Source: Xanthobacteraceae bacterium
GTDB lineage: Bacteria > Pseudomonadota > Alphaproteobacteria > Rhizobiales > Xanthobacteraceae
Direction of reading: 5' to 3'
Assembly (NCBI GenBank): GCA_019635635.1
Contig: JAHBZB010000002.1
Coordinates: 829,204-893,203 of the forward strand
DNA length: 64,000 bases
Shown here: positions 8,166 to 16,854 of the stretch, piece after piece
How the letters are laid out: the number at the start of each line of letters is the position of its first letter
Numbering within the stretch: the first letter of the stretch is position 1
Translations under genes and position numbers: made by a program
The notes under the pieces: generated by a model
What the model saw: the letters and a program-made list of their open reading frames with translations, nothing else
What the model was told of the DNA's origin: nothing
Database searches by the model: none

Positions 8166-8372
8166 TCAGCCGGCCTTCAAGTTGCCCGCGGCGGTGCGGC
8201 CGCGATCCGTGGTCACGATGTCGAAGTTGATCTTCTGGCCTTCGTTCAGGGTCGAAAGACCGGCTTGTTCAACCGCGCTGATGTGCACGAAGACATCCTT
8301 GCCGCCATCGGACGGCTGGATGAACCCGTAACCCTTCTGCGCATTGAACCATTTCACGGTACCGGAAGGCAT
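8166..8372 (-). CDS. cspA: cold-shock protein, CspA family
   Basis: A 68-residue OB-fold single-strand nucleic-acid binding protein. The RNP1 motif KGYGFIQP and RNP2 motif VFVHIS are intact, with aromatic residues W9, F10, Y15 and F17 placed as in CspA. It binds RNA and single-stranded DNA and acts as an RNA chaperone in the cytoplasm. The start has AAGGA upstream. A 318-base gene-free stretch before it leaves room for a long 5' leader of the kind that controls other csp mRNAs by temperature, though no specific element can be recognised. A GC-rich hairpin at 8135-8150, without a T tail, lies after the stop. Confidence 0.96.
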   Translation of the reverse strand: MPSGTVKWFNAQKGYGFIQPSDGGKDVFVHISAVEQAGLSTLNEGQKINFDIVTTDRGRTAAGNLKAG

Positions 8373-8690
8373 GTTCGTATCCTTGTCGTAGGTATTCAGC
8401 GGACGCGTCCTGCGAAATGCGCAGACGATTCCGACAATCGCTAATCCGGATTGCGAAGAAACGCGGCCAAAGGATCGTCCAACGAAATCGTTGCCGCCAA
8501 AGGCCCCTGCTCCCCGGGCCGAAATAAGATTGCGTCAAAAGTGGACCGCAACCGGGTTCCCTCGTCAAGCAGGTTTGCTGCCCGCATTTTTTGCCGCCAC
8601 GCGCAATCGCTATGCAGCGGCGCCCGCGAGCCGGAGGCAATATGATAAGGACTGCGCCGCGAAGCGGCCTACTCCCAAGGCAAAGGCAAA
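8373..8690. other. divergent intergenic region between cspA and the MBL-fold gene
   Basis: 318 bases with no supportable gene. It must hold promoters for two divergently transcribed genes and the 5' leader of cspA. Frames crossing it (8269-8730 minus, 8451-8645 plus) lack family resemblance and overlap real genes out of frame. I see no clear operator. Confidence 0.5.
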
Positions 8691-9605
8691 ATGAGCGAAG
8701 AAATCCAGTTCGATCGCAGTTTCGATGCAAAACCCGGTGTCGCGGAAGAAATCGCGCCGGGGGTGCGGCGGATTCTGTGCGACAACCCGAGCCCTTTCAC
8801 CTTCCGGGGCACCAACACCTACATCGTCGGCAAGGGCTCGGTAGCGGTCATCGACCCCGGTCCGGCAGACCCGCGGCATATCGAGGCGATCCTGTCCGCG
8901 CTCGGTAACGAAACCGTCGCACAAATACTGGTGTCGCATACCCATCGCGATCATTCGCCCGCGGCGGCCGCGATCAGCCGGGCGACCGGCGCGAAGACTT
9001 TCGCCGAAGGCCCGCACCGCCCTGCCCGCGAACTGCATCTGGGCGAAACGCCGCCGCTCGATTCCGGCGGCGACGATGATTTCATGCCGGACCACAAACT
9101 CGCGGACGGCGAAGTGATCGAGGGCAAGGATTACGCACTGGAAACCGTCTTCACGCCGGGCCACGCCGCGAACCACGTCGCCTTCGCGCTGCGCGGCACC
9201 GACATTCTCTTCTCTGCCGACCACGTCATGGGCTGGGCGACCTCGATCGTCGCGCCGCCGGACGGCTCGATGAGCGATTACATGACCTCGCTCCACAAGC
9301 TCGAGAAACGTTCCGAGCAGACCTACCTGCCCGGCCACGGCGGCATGGTGCGAAACGCGAAGAAGCTCGTGGAGCAATATATCGAGCACCGCGAAGCGCG
9401 CGAGACGGCGATCCTGCGCAAGCTCTCGCGCGGCGAGAGCGACATTCCCGGCATCGTGCAGGCGATCTATATCGGCCTCGATCCGCGGCTCGCGAAAGCG
9501 GCGGCGATGACCACCTACGCGCATCTGGAAACACTGGTCGAGCGCGACATGGTCGCGACCGACGGCGCGCTTTCGCTCGAAGGGCGCTACCGTCTCACGG
9601 CCTGA
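8691..9605 (+). CDS. MBL-fold metallo-hydrolase (LACTB2-like)
   Basis: A 304-residue metallo-beta-lactamase-fold hydrolase. The metal-binding motif HTHRDH is at residues 83-88, further ligands are the His of PGHAANHV (about 155) and SADHVMGW (Asp and His), and PGHGG lies near residue 223. A C-terminal winged-helix domain (about 245-300) is typical of the LACTB2 / ribonuclease-like branch. Likely a hydrolase of thioesters or RNA; the exact substrate is not determined. Its stop abuts the stop of the converging DUF1499 gene. Confidence 0.9.
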   Translation: MSEEIQFDRSFDAKPGVAEEIAPGVRRILCDNPSPFTFRGTNTYIVGKGSVAVIDPGPADPRHIEAILSALGNETVAQILVSHTHRDHSPAAAAISRATGAKTFAEGPHRPARELHLGETPPLDSGGDDDFMPDHKLADGEVIEGKDYALETVFTPGHAANHVAFALRGTDILFSADHVMGWATSIVAPPDGSMSDYMTSLHKLEKRSEQTYLPGHGGMVRNAKKLVEQYIEHREARETAILRKLSRGESDIPGIVQAIYIGLDPRLAKAAAMTTYAHLETLVERDMVATDGALSLEGRYRLTA

Positions 9606-10385
9606 TTAATGCGCGCGGCGGCGCGCCTCGACGAGATCGGCGAGGAAGGATTCGATCCGGCGCGCGTTGGTGCCGAAGTCGCGGCTGCCGTAGCGCGAGG
9701 CCGAACGCATATCGACGCGCACCATGTTTCCGACCCTGCGAATCCGGATCGCGATATCTTCGCGAAAGCCCATGATCGCGGTCATGGTAACCGCTTCGAG
9801 ATGAACGGCGCTATTGCCCGACGCCTGCACGATATCGAGGTTGCGCCAACCGCGCCGCTGCATCAGCGTACTGACGGCGCTGGCGATTTCCGACAACTCC
9901 GCATCGAACTCCGCCGGGCGTACTGCCGGATAGAACGCCTTCTGCAATTCGGCCGTCTGACCGCCCGCATATTGGACGGGGTTCGCGTTTTGCGGGCGTA
10001 GTTTCGCGATTGCGGCGAACTGCGGCGGGTCGGCGGTATCAGTTGAAACGTCGTTGATCGGCGGCAGCATCACGCCACGCACGACCTCAAAGACCGGATA
10101 AGCAAGCAGCGCGGCGGACAGGAACAGCGCGAGCAACGCGGAGCCGAGGCCTTTCAAGCCCTCGTTCCAGATCACGACCAGCGCTGCAATCGCCAGCAGC
10201 AACGAGAGCGTGAGAATTGCCAGCACCGCGAATACCAGCACAAGTGCTGGATAATATTCGATTGCGCCCAAGCGGTGCAGCAGGATCGCGAGCAGGAACA
10301 CCGGCAGCGCGAAGACCGCGATGCGCCGGCTCCAGACCGCGAGTTTCGAGACCCTGATCTCGGCATAAAGCCGGCGTCTGATCAT
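9606..10385 (-). CDS. DUF1499 membrane protein
   Basis: A 259-residue protein with three probable membrane helices in the first 110 residues (about 20-40, 45-75 and 80-105), followed by a soluble DUF1499 domain of about 140 residues (FYPAVRPAEFDAELSEIA through RIESFLADL). DUF1499 proteins are widespread in alphaproteobacteria and have no agreed function. It reads in the same direction as the acyl-CoA synthetase upstream with a gap of 37 bases, so the two may be cotranscribed. Normal length for the family. Confidence 0.85.
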   Translation of the reverse strand: MIRRRLYAEIRVSKLAVWSRRIAVFALPVFLLAILLHRLGAIEYYPALVLVFAVLAILTLSLLLAIAALVVIWNEGLKGLGSALLALFLSAALLAYPVFEVVRGVMLPPINDVSTDTADPPQFAAIAKLRPQNANPVQYAGGQTAELQKAFYPAVRPAEFDAELSEIASAVSTLMQRRGWRNLDIVQASGNSAVHLEAVTMTAIMGFREDIAIRIRRVGNMVRVDMRSASRYGSRDFGTNARRIESFLADLVEARRRAH

Positions 10386-10422
10386 GACGCCGGCTCCATG
10401 CAGAAACGTAACGCTTGCAGGA

Positions 10423-12060
10423 TCACTCCGCGGCGACGCTCGGCAGGCGGTGATCGCCGAACTTCTCGCGGAGCGCGGTTTTCAGGATCTTGCCGGTCGC
10501 CGTATGCGGGATTTCGTCCACGAAGATGACGTCGTCCGGCATCCACCATTTCGCGATCTTGCCTTCCATGTACTTGAGCAGGTCTTCGCGCGTCGGCTTC
10601 TTGTCCTTCTTCGGCACGATGATGAGAAGCGGGCGCTCGTCCCACTTCGGATGCACGACGCCGATGACGGCGGCTTCGGCGACATCCGGGTGGCCGACGG
10701 CGACGTTTTCGAGATCGATCGAGGAAATCCATTCGCCGCCGGACTTGATGACGTCCTTCGCGCGGTCGGTGATCTTCATGTAGCCCATCGGGTCAATGGT
10801 CGCGACGTCGCCGGTGTCGAAGAAGCCGTCCTTGTCGAGGATATTGCCGCCCTCGCCCTTGAAATAGGCGGAGGCGACCGCCGGCCCGCGCACTTTGAGG
10901 CGGCCGAATTTCACGCCGTCCCACGGCAGTTCGTTGCCTTCGTCGTCGGTGATCTTCATTTCGACGGTGAAGATCGAGAAACCCTGCTTCTCCTTCACGT
11001 CGAGTTCGGCATCGCCCTTCAGATGCGCGACTTCGGGCTTGAGCGAACCGGCGGTGCCGATCGGGCTCATTTCGGTCATGCCCCAGGCGTGCGTGACCTG
11101 CACGTCGTACTCGTCCTGGAATTTCTGCATCATCGCGCGCGGGCAGGCCGAGCCGCCGATCAGCACGCGCTTGAGGTGCGGCAGCTTCAGCTTGTTCGCT
11201 TCGAGATGCTGCAAGAGCATGAGCCATACGGTCGGCACCGCCGCCGTCACCGAAACCTGATACTTGTCGAGCAGTTCGTAGATCGAAGCGCCATCTAACT
11301 TCGCGCCCGGCATCACCATGCTGGCGCCGGTCATCGGCGCGGAGAAGGCGAGCGACCAGGAGTTCGCGTGGAACAGCGGCACGACCGGCAGCACGACATC
11401 ACGGCTCGAAAGCCCGATCACGTCCGGCACGGTCGCAGCCAGCGCATGCAGCACGTTCGAGCGATGCGAATAGACCACGCCCTTCGGATTGCCGGTGGTA
11501 CCGGAGGTGTAGCACATACCGGCGGCATCGTTTTCGTCGACCTCGACCCATTTGAAGTTGCCGTCGACTTCCGCGATCCAGTCCTCGTAGGCGACCGCGT
11601 TCGGAAGCGAAGTCTGCGGCATGTGCGCCTTGTCGGTCAGCACGATGTATTTCTTGAGCGTCGGCAGTTTGTCGGCAAGCTTCTCGAGGATCGGCACAAA
11701 CGTCAGATCGATGAAGATCATTTTGTCTTCGGCATGATTGACGATGTAGATCACCTGCTCGGCGAAGAGGCGCGGGTTGACGGTGTGATAGACCGCGCCG
11801 GCGCCGAGGATTCCGTACCAGGCTTCGAGATGGCGGCCCGTGTTCCAGGCGAGCGTCGCGACACGGTCACCCTTCTTGATGCCTTCCTTCACGAGCCGCT
11901 GCGCCACCTTCAGCGCGCGCTCGCGGACTTCCTTATAGGTCGTTTCGACGATCGGCCCTTCGACCGAGCGGCTGATGACCTTGCGGTTCGGGTATTGAAT
12001 GGCGGCGTGGTCGATGATCCGGTTGCAGGTCAGCGACCAGTCCTGCATCAAGCCCTTCAT
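10423..12060 (-). CDS. acyl-CoA synthetase (fatty-acid--CoA ligase family)
   Basis: A 545-residue ANL-superfamily enzyme that activates a carboxylic acid with ATP and CoA. The AMP-binding motif [10 protein letters not shown] is at residues 185-194; the A5-type segment [10 protein letters not shown], the [16 protein letters not shown] hinge region and the C-terminal catalytic lysine in [15 protein letters not shown] are all present. This set matches the medium/long-chain FadD-like and DmdB-like branch. I start at 12060, preceded by GGGAG, rather than at 12105. It is followed closely by the DUF1499 gene. Chain-length specificity cannot be read from sequence. Confidence 0.93.
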   Translation of the reverse strand: MKGLMQDWSLTCNRIIDHAAIQYPNRKVISRSVEGPIVETTYKEVRERALKVAQRLVKEGIKKGDRVATLAWNTGRHLEAWYGILGAGAVYHTVNPRLFAEQVIYIVNHAEDKMIFIDLTFVPILEKLADKLPTLKKYIVLTDKAHMPQTSLPNAVAYEDWIAEVDGNFKWVEVDENDAAGMCYTSGTTGNPKGVVYSHRSNVLHALAATVPDVIGLSSRDVVLPVVPLFHANSWSLAFSAPMTGASMVMPGAKLDGASIYELLDKYQVSVTAAVPTVWLMLLQHLEANKLKLPHLKRVLIGGSACPRAMMQKFQDEYDVQVTHAWGMTEMSPIGTAGSLKPEVAHLKGDAELDVKEKQGFSIFTVEMKITDDEGNELPWDGVKFGRLKVRGPAVASAYFKGEGGNILDKDGFFDTGDVATIDPMGYMKITDRAKDVIKSGGEWISSIDLENVAVGHPDVAEAAVIGVVHPKWDERPLLIIVPKKDKKPTREDLLKYMEGKIAKWWMPDDVIFVDEIPHTATGKILKTALREKFGDHRLPSVAAE

Positions 12061-12180
12061 GGTACGTCTCCCTCGTTCTTTTGCAGCGGCGCCTTTTTCC
12101 GGCACCTTTCCCGCCGAAACTAGCGCGGGCGCGCCCTCAAGAAAACTGGCGGCGCGACAACCGAAGGATATGGTTCCGGC

Positions 12181-12975
12181 ATGAAGCGGCTGGCAGTTAC
12201 CGTGGCGTTTCTGGCGATTTTCTGGGCGTTCTGCGCACCGGTGCGCGCCGAAAATCTGGACCTTCCGGACGAAGCGCCGATGCCGGCCGAGCGGCCGCTG
12301 GACGCGCCCCGCCGCGAGAGCGACCCGCAGCCCCGGGCACCGAAGCTCGTCGCGATCCCGCAGGAGGATGCCGACGCAGCCGCGAAGCTCTGTGCCGCGG
12401 TCCTAGCCAAAGACAAGCTGGTCGCGGCACCCGCGGAAGCCGCGATGTGGGACAATGGCTGCGGCGCCGCGGGCCAGATCAAGATTTCCGCGATCAAGCG
12501 CAAGGACGGCAAAGACATCACGCTCAGGCCGGCCGCACTGATCCGCTGCGAAACCGCCGAAGCCGTGGCGGACTGGATTCGCGACGAAGTCGTTCCCGCT
12601 ACCGAAACCTATAGCGGGCTTTCCCGCGTCGAGGTTGCGGCGTCCTATCACTGCCGCCCGCGCAACAATATCCGCGGCGCAAGAATGAGCGAGCACGGCC
12701 GGGCCAATGCAATCGACATCCGCGCGATCGTGATGAACGACGGGCGGCGCTTCGGCGTCGATCTGCAAGAAACGCCGCTACAACTTCTCTACGACCTGCG
12801 CCGCGGCGCCTGCGCGCATTTTACAACGGTGCTTGGCCCCGGTTCGGACGGCTATCACGAGAACCATTTCCATCTCGATCTTGCGCAGCGGCGCAACGGC
12901 TACCGGATCTGCCAATGGAACGTGCCGGCGCCGCCCGTGCCCGCGCCCAATCCGCTGCGGGTGCGCTATCCGTAA
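12181..12975 (+). CDS. extensin-like C-terminal domain protein (putative M15-type zinc peptidase)
   Basis: A 264-residue exported protein. Residues 1-23 form a signal peptide (cleavage after VRA), then a Pro-rich linker to about 60 and the extensin-like C-terminal domain. The domain shows HGRANAID and ENHFHLD, i.e. the H-x6-D and HxH pattern of zinc ligands in M15 D-Ala-D-Ala carboxypeptidases, so a role in peptidoglycan trimming in the periplasm is likely (inference from motif). Cysteines in the domain could form disulphides. A clear terminator follows, and another wall enzyme, an L,D-transpeptidase, converges from the other side. Confidence 0.9.
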   Translation: MKRLAVTVAFLAIFWAFCAPVRAENLDLPDEAPMPAERPLDAPRRESDPQPRAPKLVAIPQEDADAAAKLCAAVLAKDKLVAAPAEAAMWDNGCGAAGQIKISAIKRKDGKDITLRPAALIRCETAEAVADWIRDEVVPATETYSGLSRVEVAASYHCRPRNNIRGARMSEHGRANAIDIRAIVMNDGRRFGVDLQETPLQLLYDLRRGACAHFTTVLGPGSDGYHENHFHLDLAQRRNGYRICQWNVPAPPVPAPNPLRVRYP

Positions 12976-12978
12976 CGG

Positions 12979-13008
12979 AAAAGGGCGCTGCCGAAGCAGC
13001 GCCCTTTT
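12979..13008. terminator. intrinsic terminator between two wall-enzyme genes
   Basis: Stem GGGCGCTGC with loop CGAA and GCAGCGCCC, flanked by AAAA on the left and TTTT on the right. It lies 4 bases after the extensin-like gene and 27 bases past the end of the converging L,D-transpeptidase gene, so it can serve both. Confidence 0.9.
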
Positions 13009-13034
13009 GCCCCCAACCGCAAGTCGCCGTCAGA

Positions 13035-13637
13035 TCAAATCACTTTGACCTTCGCGCCAAGCGGCACACGATTGTAGAGGTCGATGATGTCCTCGTTCAG
13101 CATGCGGATGCAGCCCGAGGAAATCGCCTGACCGATATATTCCGGCTGGTTGGTGCCGTGAATGCGGAACAGCGTGTCCTTGTTGCCCTGGAAGAGATAG
13201 AGCGCGCGGGCACCCATCGGATTGTGCGGGCCCGGCGACACGTATTTCGGCAGATTCGGGAAGCGCTTGATAATGTCAGCGGTCGGCGTCCAATCCGGCC
13301 ACTCGGCTTTGCGCTTGACGACGGCCTCACCCTTGAAGGCCATGCCCTCTTCGCCGACGGTCACGCCATAGCGATAGGCCTTGCCGTTCGGCTGGATGAG
13401 ATAGAGGAACTTCTTGTCGGTATCGACGATCACCGTGCCCGGCTTGTCGTTGGTCGGCGCGTCCACGAGATGGCGCAGCCAGTCCGAGTCGGGCTTATGA
13501 TTGAGGTAGGGAGCACTCGCAATCAGCTTCTTGTCGCGCGCCGGAATCGCGGACTCCGGAACCGGGTCGAGTGTGTCGGAAATGCACCCGCCCAGAGACA
13601 GGGCCATGAGCACAAAAGCGAGATGACGAATCCGCAT
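13035..13637 (-). CDS. L,D-transpeptidase (YkuD domain) lipoprotein
   Basis: A 200-residue protein with a lipoprotein signal: MRIRHLAFVLMALSLGGC, lipobox LGGC with C18. The YkuD catalytic domain follows; the signature runs from HGTN at residue 160 to SSGCIRM with the nucleophile C176. These enzymes form 3-3 peptidoglycan cross-links or attach proteins to peptidoglycan in the periplasm, a common cross-link type in Hyphomicrobiales. Normal length. It converges on the extensin-like gene. Many paralogs occur per genome, so no gene symbol is assigned. Confidence 0.93.
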   Translation of the reverse strand: MRIRHLAFVLMALSLGGCISDTLDPVPESAIPARDKKLIASAPYLNHKPDSDWLRHLVDAPTNDKPGTVIVDTDKKFLYLIQPNGKAYRYGVTVGEEGMAFKGEAVVKRKAEWPDWTPTADIIKRFPNLPKYVSPGPHNPMGARALYLFQGNKDTLFRIHGTNQPEYIGQAISSGCIRMLNEDIIDLYNRVPLGAKVKVI

Positions 13638-13998
13638 TTTCTTACTGACCTAAACCTTCGCTTGCCCCCAAGCTAAGCCTGTCACTATCCGAACTGATTT
13701 TTGCCGGGAAGTAGCTAAGGCCTTGAAGCTGCTGGATATGAAATCCTGTGGCAGAAATGTCGCAATGCGGCAGGCAAAACGGCCCAAACCAGAGGCATTT
13801 GCGCTTTCAGCCGCCACCGCCTCACGTTTCCGTGTCCGTTAACGCCTGTGGAGCAGACTTGCCGGAGACCGGAGAATTCGCCGGAAAAGCTTCGCCGAAT
13901 CAACTAAATCGGGCCGCGCGAATTGCCAAAAAGCGCCTTAGTCGGGCGCGAAAACCCGCGCCCTTCGGGGACGAATAAAAGGGTTCGAGGAAACACAA
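13638..13998. other. intergenic region upstream of the 64-residue small protein
   Basis: 361 bases without a supportable gene. A frame at 13748-13978 has no ribosome site or family resemblance. The region should contain promoters for the L,D-transpeptidase (minus) and for the small protein (plus); no operator or RNA structure stands out. Confidence 0.5.
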
Positions 13999-14193
13999 AT
14001 GTCTGCGGCAACTATCAATACCAAGATCGAAGCGCGTGAATCGGGACGTCCGGGTCTCGAGAGCCAATACCGCAAGGTCGGCATCTCGGCAGTCGCGGCC
14101 TCGATGCGCTACTCGGGCGAACAGAAGAACGAAGCCTATGCGCCGAAGCAGCGTGTCGTCACGCTGCGCGATCTCGAACTGCTCGCGATCTAA
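13999..14193 (+). CDS. small conserved-looking protein, unknown function
   Basis: A 64-residue hydrophilic protein (MSAATINTKIEAR...), with no signal peptide or membrane helix. A strong Shine-Dalgarno sequence GAGGAAA lies 6 bases upstream of the ATG, and third-position G/C use is as in the neighbours, so I believe it is translated. It looks like a small protein kept in related alphaproteobacteria, but I cannot name a family. It precedes corA in the same direction by 111 bases. Confidence 0.62.
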   Translation: MSAATINTKIEARESGRPGLESQYRKVGISAVAASMRYSGEQKNEAYAPKQRVVTLRDLELLAI

Positions 14194-14304
14194 GACGCTC
14201 GACTTTACGATACGATGACGCGCCATCGCGATGCGGCGATGGACGCTACCCGCGAGGCAAGGTAGTGGAGAGCACCTGACCGCTCTCCTTTCGCGGGGAA
14301 TAGA

Positions 14305-15282
14305 ATGCTCTTCGCCCATGTCCTGCGTGGCTCGTCGCTCGAACGCATCGAGGTGAAGGAAGGAGAGCCCTGCCCGCCCGACGCAGTCTGGATCGATCTC
14401 GTCGTGCCGACGCCCGGCGAAGACAAGATCGTCGAAGCCGCCGTCGGCGTGATGGTGCCGACGCGGGAGGAAATGGCCGAGATCGAAATATCGAGCCGCC
14501 TCTATATCGAGAACGGCGCGCGCTACATGACCGCGACGCTCCTGTTCAACACCGAGACCGACAAGCCCGGCACCACCGCGATCACCTTCATCATCGCGGG
14601 CTCGAGGCTCGTCACGGTGCGCTACGACCAGCCCAAGCCCTTCACCTATCTTGCGGGCAAACTCTCCAAGGCATGTTCGGTAAACACCACCGGACCGACC
14701 ATCATGGTCGAGTTGCTCGATGCGATCATCGACCGGCTCGCCGACATCCTCGAAAAGCTCGCGGCGGAAGTGGACAAGGTTTCGGGCCGCGTATTCGAGC
14801 GCAACGCCGCGCGCGACGATCCGAACCAGCGTTACCAGGCGGTGCTGCGCGCCATCGGGCGCAAGGGCGACCTGCTTTCAAAAGCACGGGAAAGCCTCGT
14901 TTCGCTGAACCGGCTCGTGCTGTTCTTCACGAACGAGGCCGAAGCGGTCGGCCTGCCGAAAGAGCAACGCACGCACCTCAAGAGCGTTGCGCGCGACATC
15001 TCCTCGCTCACCGACCACGCGCATTTTCTAGCGAACAAGATCACCTTCCTGCTGGACGCGACGCTCGGCATGGTCAGCCTTGAGCAGAACAACGTGATCA
15101 AGCTGTTCTCGGTCATGGCGGTGACCCTGATGCCGCCCACGCTGATCGCGTCGATCTACGGCATGAACTTCAAGCACATGCCGGAACTGGACTGGACCTA
15201 CGGCTACCCGCTCGCGGTGGTGGCGATGGTCGTCGCCGCGATCGGTCCCTACTTCTTCTTCAAGTGGAAGCGCTGGCTCTGA
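14305..15282 (+). CDS. corA: magnesium and cobalt transporter CorA
   Basis: A 325-residue CorA-type divalent-cation channel. The large N-terminal cytoplasmic funnel domain (about 1-255) is followed by two C-terminal membrane helices, with the selectivity motif YGMN at residues 285-288 and a short periplasmic loop KHMPELDW, then the basic tail KWKRWL. It forms a pentamer in the inner membrane and imports Mg2+. Good ribosome site GGGGAA. Length fits the family. Converges with pdxH. Confidence 0.95.
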   Translation: MLFAHVLRGSSLERIEVKEGEPCPPDAVWIDLVVPTPGEDKIVEAAVGVMVPTREEMAEIEISSRLYIENGARYMTATLLFNTETDKPGTTAITFIIAGSRLVTVRYDQPKPFTYLAGKLSKACSVNTTGPTIMVELLDAIIDRLADILEKLAAEVDKVSGRVFERNAARDDPNQRYQAVLRAIGRKGDLLSKARESLVSLNRLVLFFTNEAEAVGLPKEQRTHLKSVARDISSLTDHAHFLANKITFLLDATLGMVSLEQNNVIKLFSVMAVTLMPPTLIASIYGMNFKHMPELDWTYGYPLAVVAMVVAAIGPYFFFKWKRWL

Positions 15283-15291
15283 CGCCAGCCG

Positions 15292-15900
15292 TCACGGAAA
15301 AAGCCGCGTGCCTTTCCAGCCCGCGCCGGCGCGCGTGAAACGCACGCGGTCGTGCATGCGGTGCGGCCGGTCCTGCCAGAACTCGATCTCCGCCGGCACG
15401 ATGCGATAGCCGCCCCAATGCGCGGGACGCGGCACATCCTTGCCTTCGTACTCCTTCTGCAATTCCGCGATCCGCGCCTCAAACGTCGCGCGGCTGTCGA
15501 GCGGCCGTGACTGGTCGCTCGCCGCGGCGCCGATGCGCGACTCGCGCGAGCGCGACGCGAAATAAGCGTCTGCCTCGGCAGCACTCACGCGCTCGACCGC
15601 GCCGCGCACCCGCACCTGCCGCCGGATCGATTTCCAGTGCAGCACGAGCGCGGCCTTCGGGTTCGAGGCGAGCTCGCCCCCCTTGGCGCTCTGCTCGTTG
15701 GTGTAGAAAACGAAGCCGCGTTCATCAGCAGATTTCAAGAGCACCATCCGCACGTCCGGCAGGCCGGTCGCGTCCACGGTCGCAAGCGCCATGGCATCCG
15801 GGTCGTTCGGCTCGGCGGTCCTGGCTTCGGCGAACCAGGCGGTAAAGAGCGCGAAAGGGTCGGTGCTTTGCGTGAAGTCACCGGAAATTAACCCTGTCAT
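15292..15900 (-). CDS. pdxH: pyridoxamine 5'-phosphate oxidase
   Basis: A 202-residue FMN-dependent enzyme that oxidises pyridoxine or pyridoxamine 5'-phosphate to pyridoxal 5'-phosphate, the last step of vitamin B6 synthesis and salvage. Family landmarks: PDVRMVLLK (FMN binding), [18 protein letters not shown], and the C-terminal [13 protein letters not shown] and W-K-G-x-RLFP ending. Normal length of a homodimeric PdxH. It diverges from the lipoprotein gene at 15951. Confidence 0.96.
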   Translation of the reverse strand: MTGLISGDFTQSTDPFALFTAWFAEARTAEPNDPDAMALATVDATGLPDVRMVLLKSADERGFVFYTNEQSAKGGELASNPKAALVLHWKSIRRQVRVRGAVERVSAAEADAYFASRSRESRIGAAASDQSRPLDSRATFEARIAELQKEYEGKDVPRPAHWGGYRIVPAEIEFWQDRPHRMHDRVRFTRAGAGWKGTRLFP

Positions 15901-15950
15901 GCGTCAATACCTCCGTACCTTTTTAGTCGCCGGTCCGGGTTGGAGTAATC

Positions 15951-16502
15951 GTGCGTAAGGCGTCTTCAGAGCAAGCGGAATCCGACACGAGCCCTCTTTA
16001 TCATGGAAAGAAGGCCACCGGGCTGTCTGCGGCCTCGCTCTTCGCCGCGCCGATCGCCGCCGGCCTGATCGCGATGCTGCTCGGCGGCTGCTCGATGCAG
16101 CTCTCCTCGCTCCTGCCCGGCGGCGTCAGCGATACCGGCCCGACCGTGATCCGCACCGCTTCCGACGAGACCACCGGCTCGATCCCGCTACACATGGCCA
16201 GCACCCGCGACAACCCGATGGGCATGTCCGCGATCGACTGGCCGCTCGCGCAGGCAGCACTCAAGGAAGCGCTCGCGCGCACCGACGAAGGCCCGAGCGT
16301 GCCCTGGAGCAATCCGGCGAACGGCGCACGCGGCACCGTAACGCCGATCGCGTCGGCCTTCACCAAGGATGGCGTTTCCTGCCGCAACTTCATCGCGAGC
16401 CATGTCCAGAACGGCGTCGAGACCTGGTCCGAAGGCATCGCCTGCCGGGTGAGCGCAAACTCCTGGGAAGTGAAGAGCGTGAAGCCGCTGAAGAAGAGTT
16501 GA
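15951..16502 (+). CDS. RT0821/Lpp0805-type surface lipoprotein
   Basis: A 183-residue probable lipoprotein starting at GTG, with GGAG 5 bases upstream. After a polar N-terminal extension a hydrophobic stretch (about 26-47) ends in LLGGC, a lipobox. The C-terminal half (WPLAQAALKEAL ... VSCRNFIASHV ... ACRVSANSWEV) resembles the RT0821/Lpp0805 family of 17-kDa-antigen-like envelope proteins. Function unknown. Its last 25 coding bases resemble the start of the tandem repeat that follows, so the repeat may have arisen by duplication that took in the gene's 3' end. Confidence 0.78.
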   Translation: MRKASSEQAESDTSPLYHGKKATGLSAASLFAAPIAAGLIAMLLGGCSMQLSSLLPGGVSDTGPTVIRTASDETTGSIPLHMASTRDNPMGMSAIDWPLAQAALKEALARTDEGPSVPWSNPANGARGTVTPIASAFTKDGVSCRNFIASHVQNGVETWSEGIACRVSANSWEVKSVKPLKKS

Positions 16503-16720
16503 GCGGCAAGCTGCCATCGATTTTCCGGCTGCCTGTTTGATACCCCGCATGGGTGCTGGCATTCGCTCGCCATGCGGGCGTAAACCGCTCAAGAAGCCCT
16601 GAGCCACAAACTCTGCCGGTCTTGGGGGCCGTCTTTCTTACCCCGCATGGGTGCTCGCTTCGCTCGCCATGCGGGCGTAAACCGCTCAAAAAATCCTGAA
16701 CTCCTACCGATCTCGGCGGC
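16477..16720. repeat. tandem ~98-bp repeat array with internal palindrome
   Basis: Two well-matched copies, 16541-16602 and 16639-16699, share TACCCCGCATGGGTGCT, the segment CGCTCGCCATGCGGGCG and ACCGCTCAA, offset by 97-98 bases. Each has a stem CCCGCATGG / CCATGCGGG with a 17-base loop. A degenerate third copy begins at 16477, inside the end of the lipoprotein gene (GCGTGAAGCCGCTGAAGAAG against GCGTAAACCGCTCAAGAAG), and the tail after the second full copy (CTCCTACCGATCTCGGCGGCC) echoes the tail of the first. It is not CRISPR-like: the repeats are long and the spacers are themselves related. Confidence 0.75.
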
Positions 16721-16854
16721 CAAATACGGCCTTAGATCGCGGTTATCTCTCAAGCTTGCATGCGCCCCCTGTGGCGTGGCGATGTTGCGCGCGAAACCTT
16801 CCATACCCAGATATGGTCTGGACTGCGTGAGCATCCAGAAGGGAATCTCCAGCG
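16503..16854. other. intergenic region carrying the tandem repeats, upstream of the DnaJ-like gene
   Basis: 352 bases with no gene. The first 200 are the tandem repeat array; the rest, up to the TTG start at 16855, should contain the promoter of the DnaJ-like gene. Frames that cross it on the minus strand (for example 16390-16689) only read through the repeats. Confidence 0.6.

Noticed and set aside
8610-9524. 304-residue open frame opposite the MBL-fold gene
   Set aside because: Antisense shadow; the plus-strand frame has the complete HTHRDH motif and family match.
16541-16699. Possible CRISPR array
   Set aside because: Only two or three long units with related spacers and a gene-end-derived unit; no cas gene in the window.
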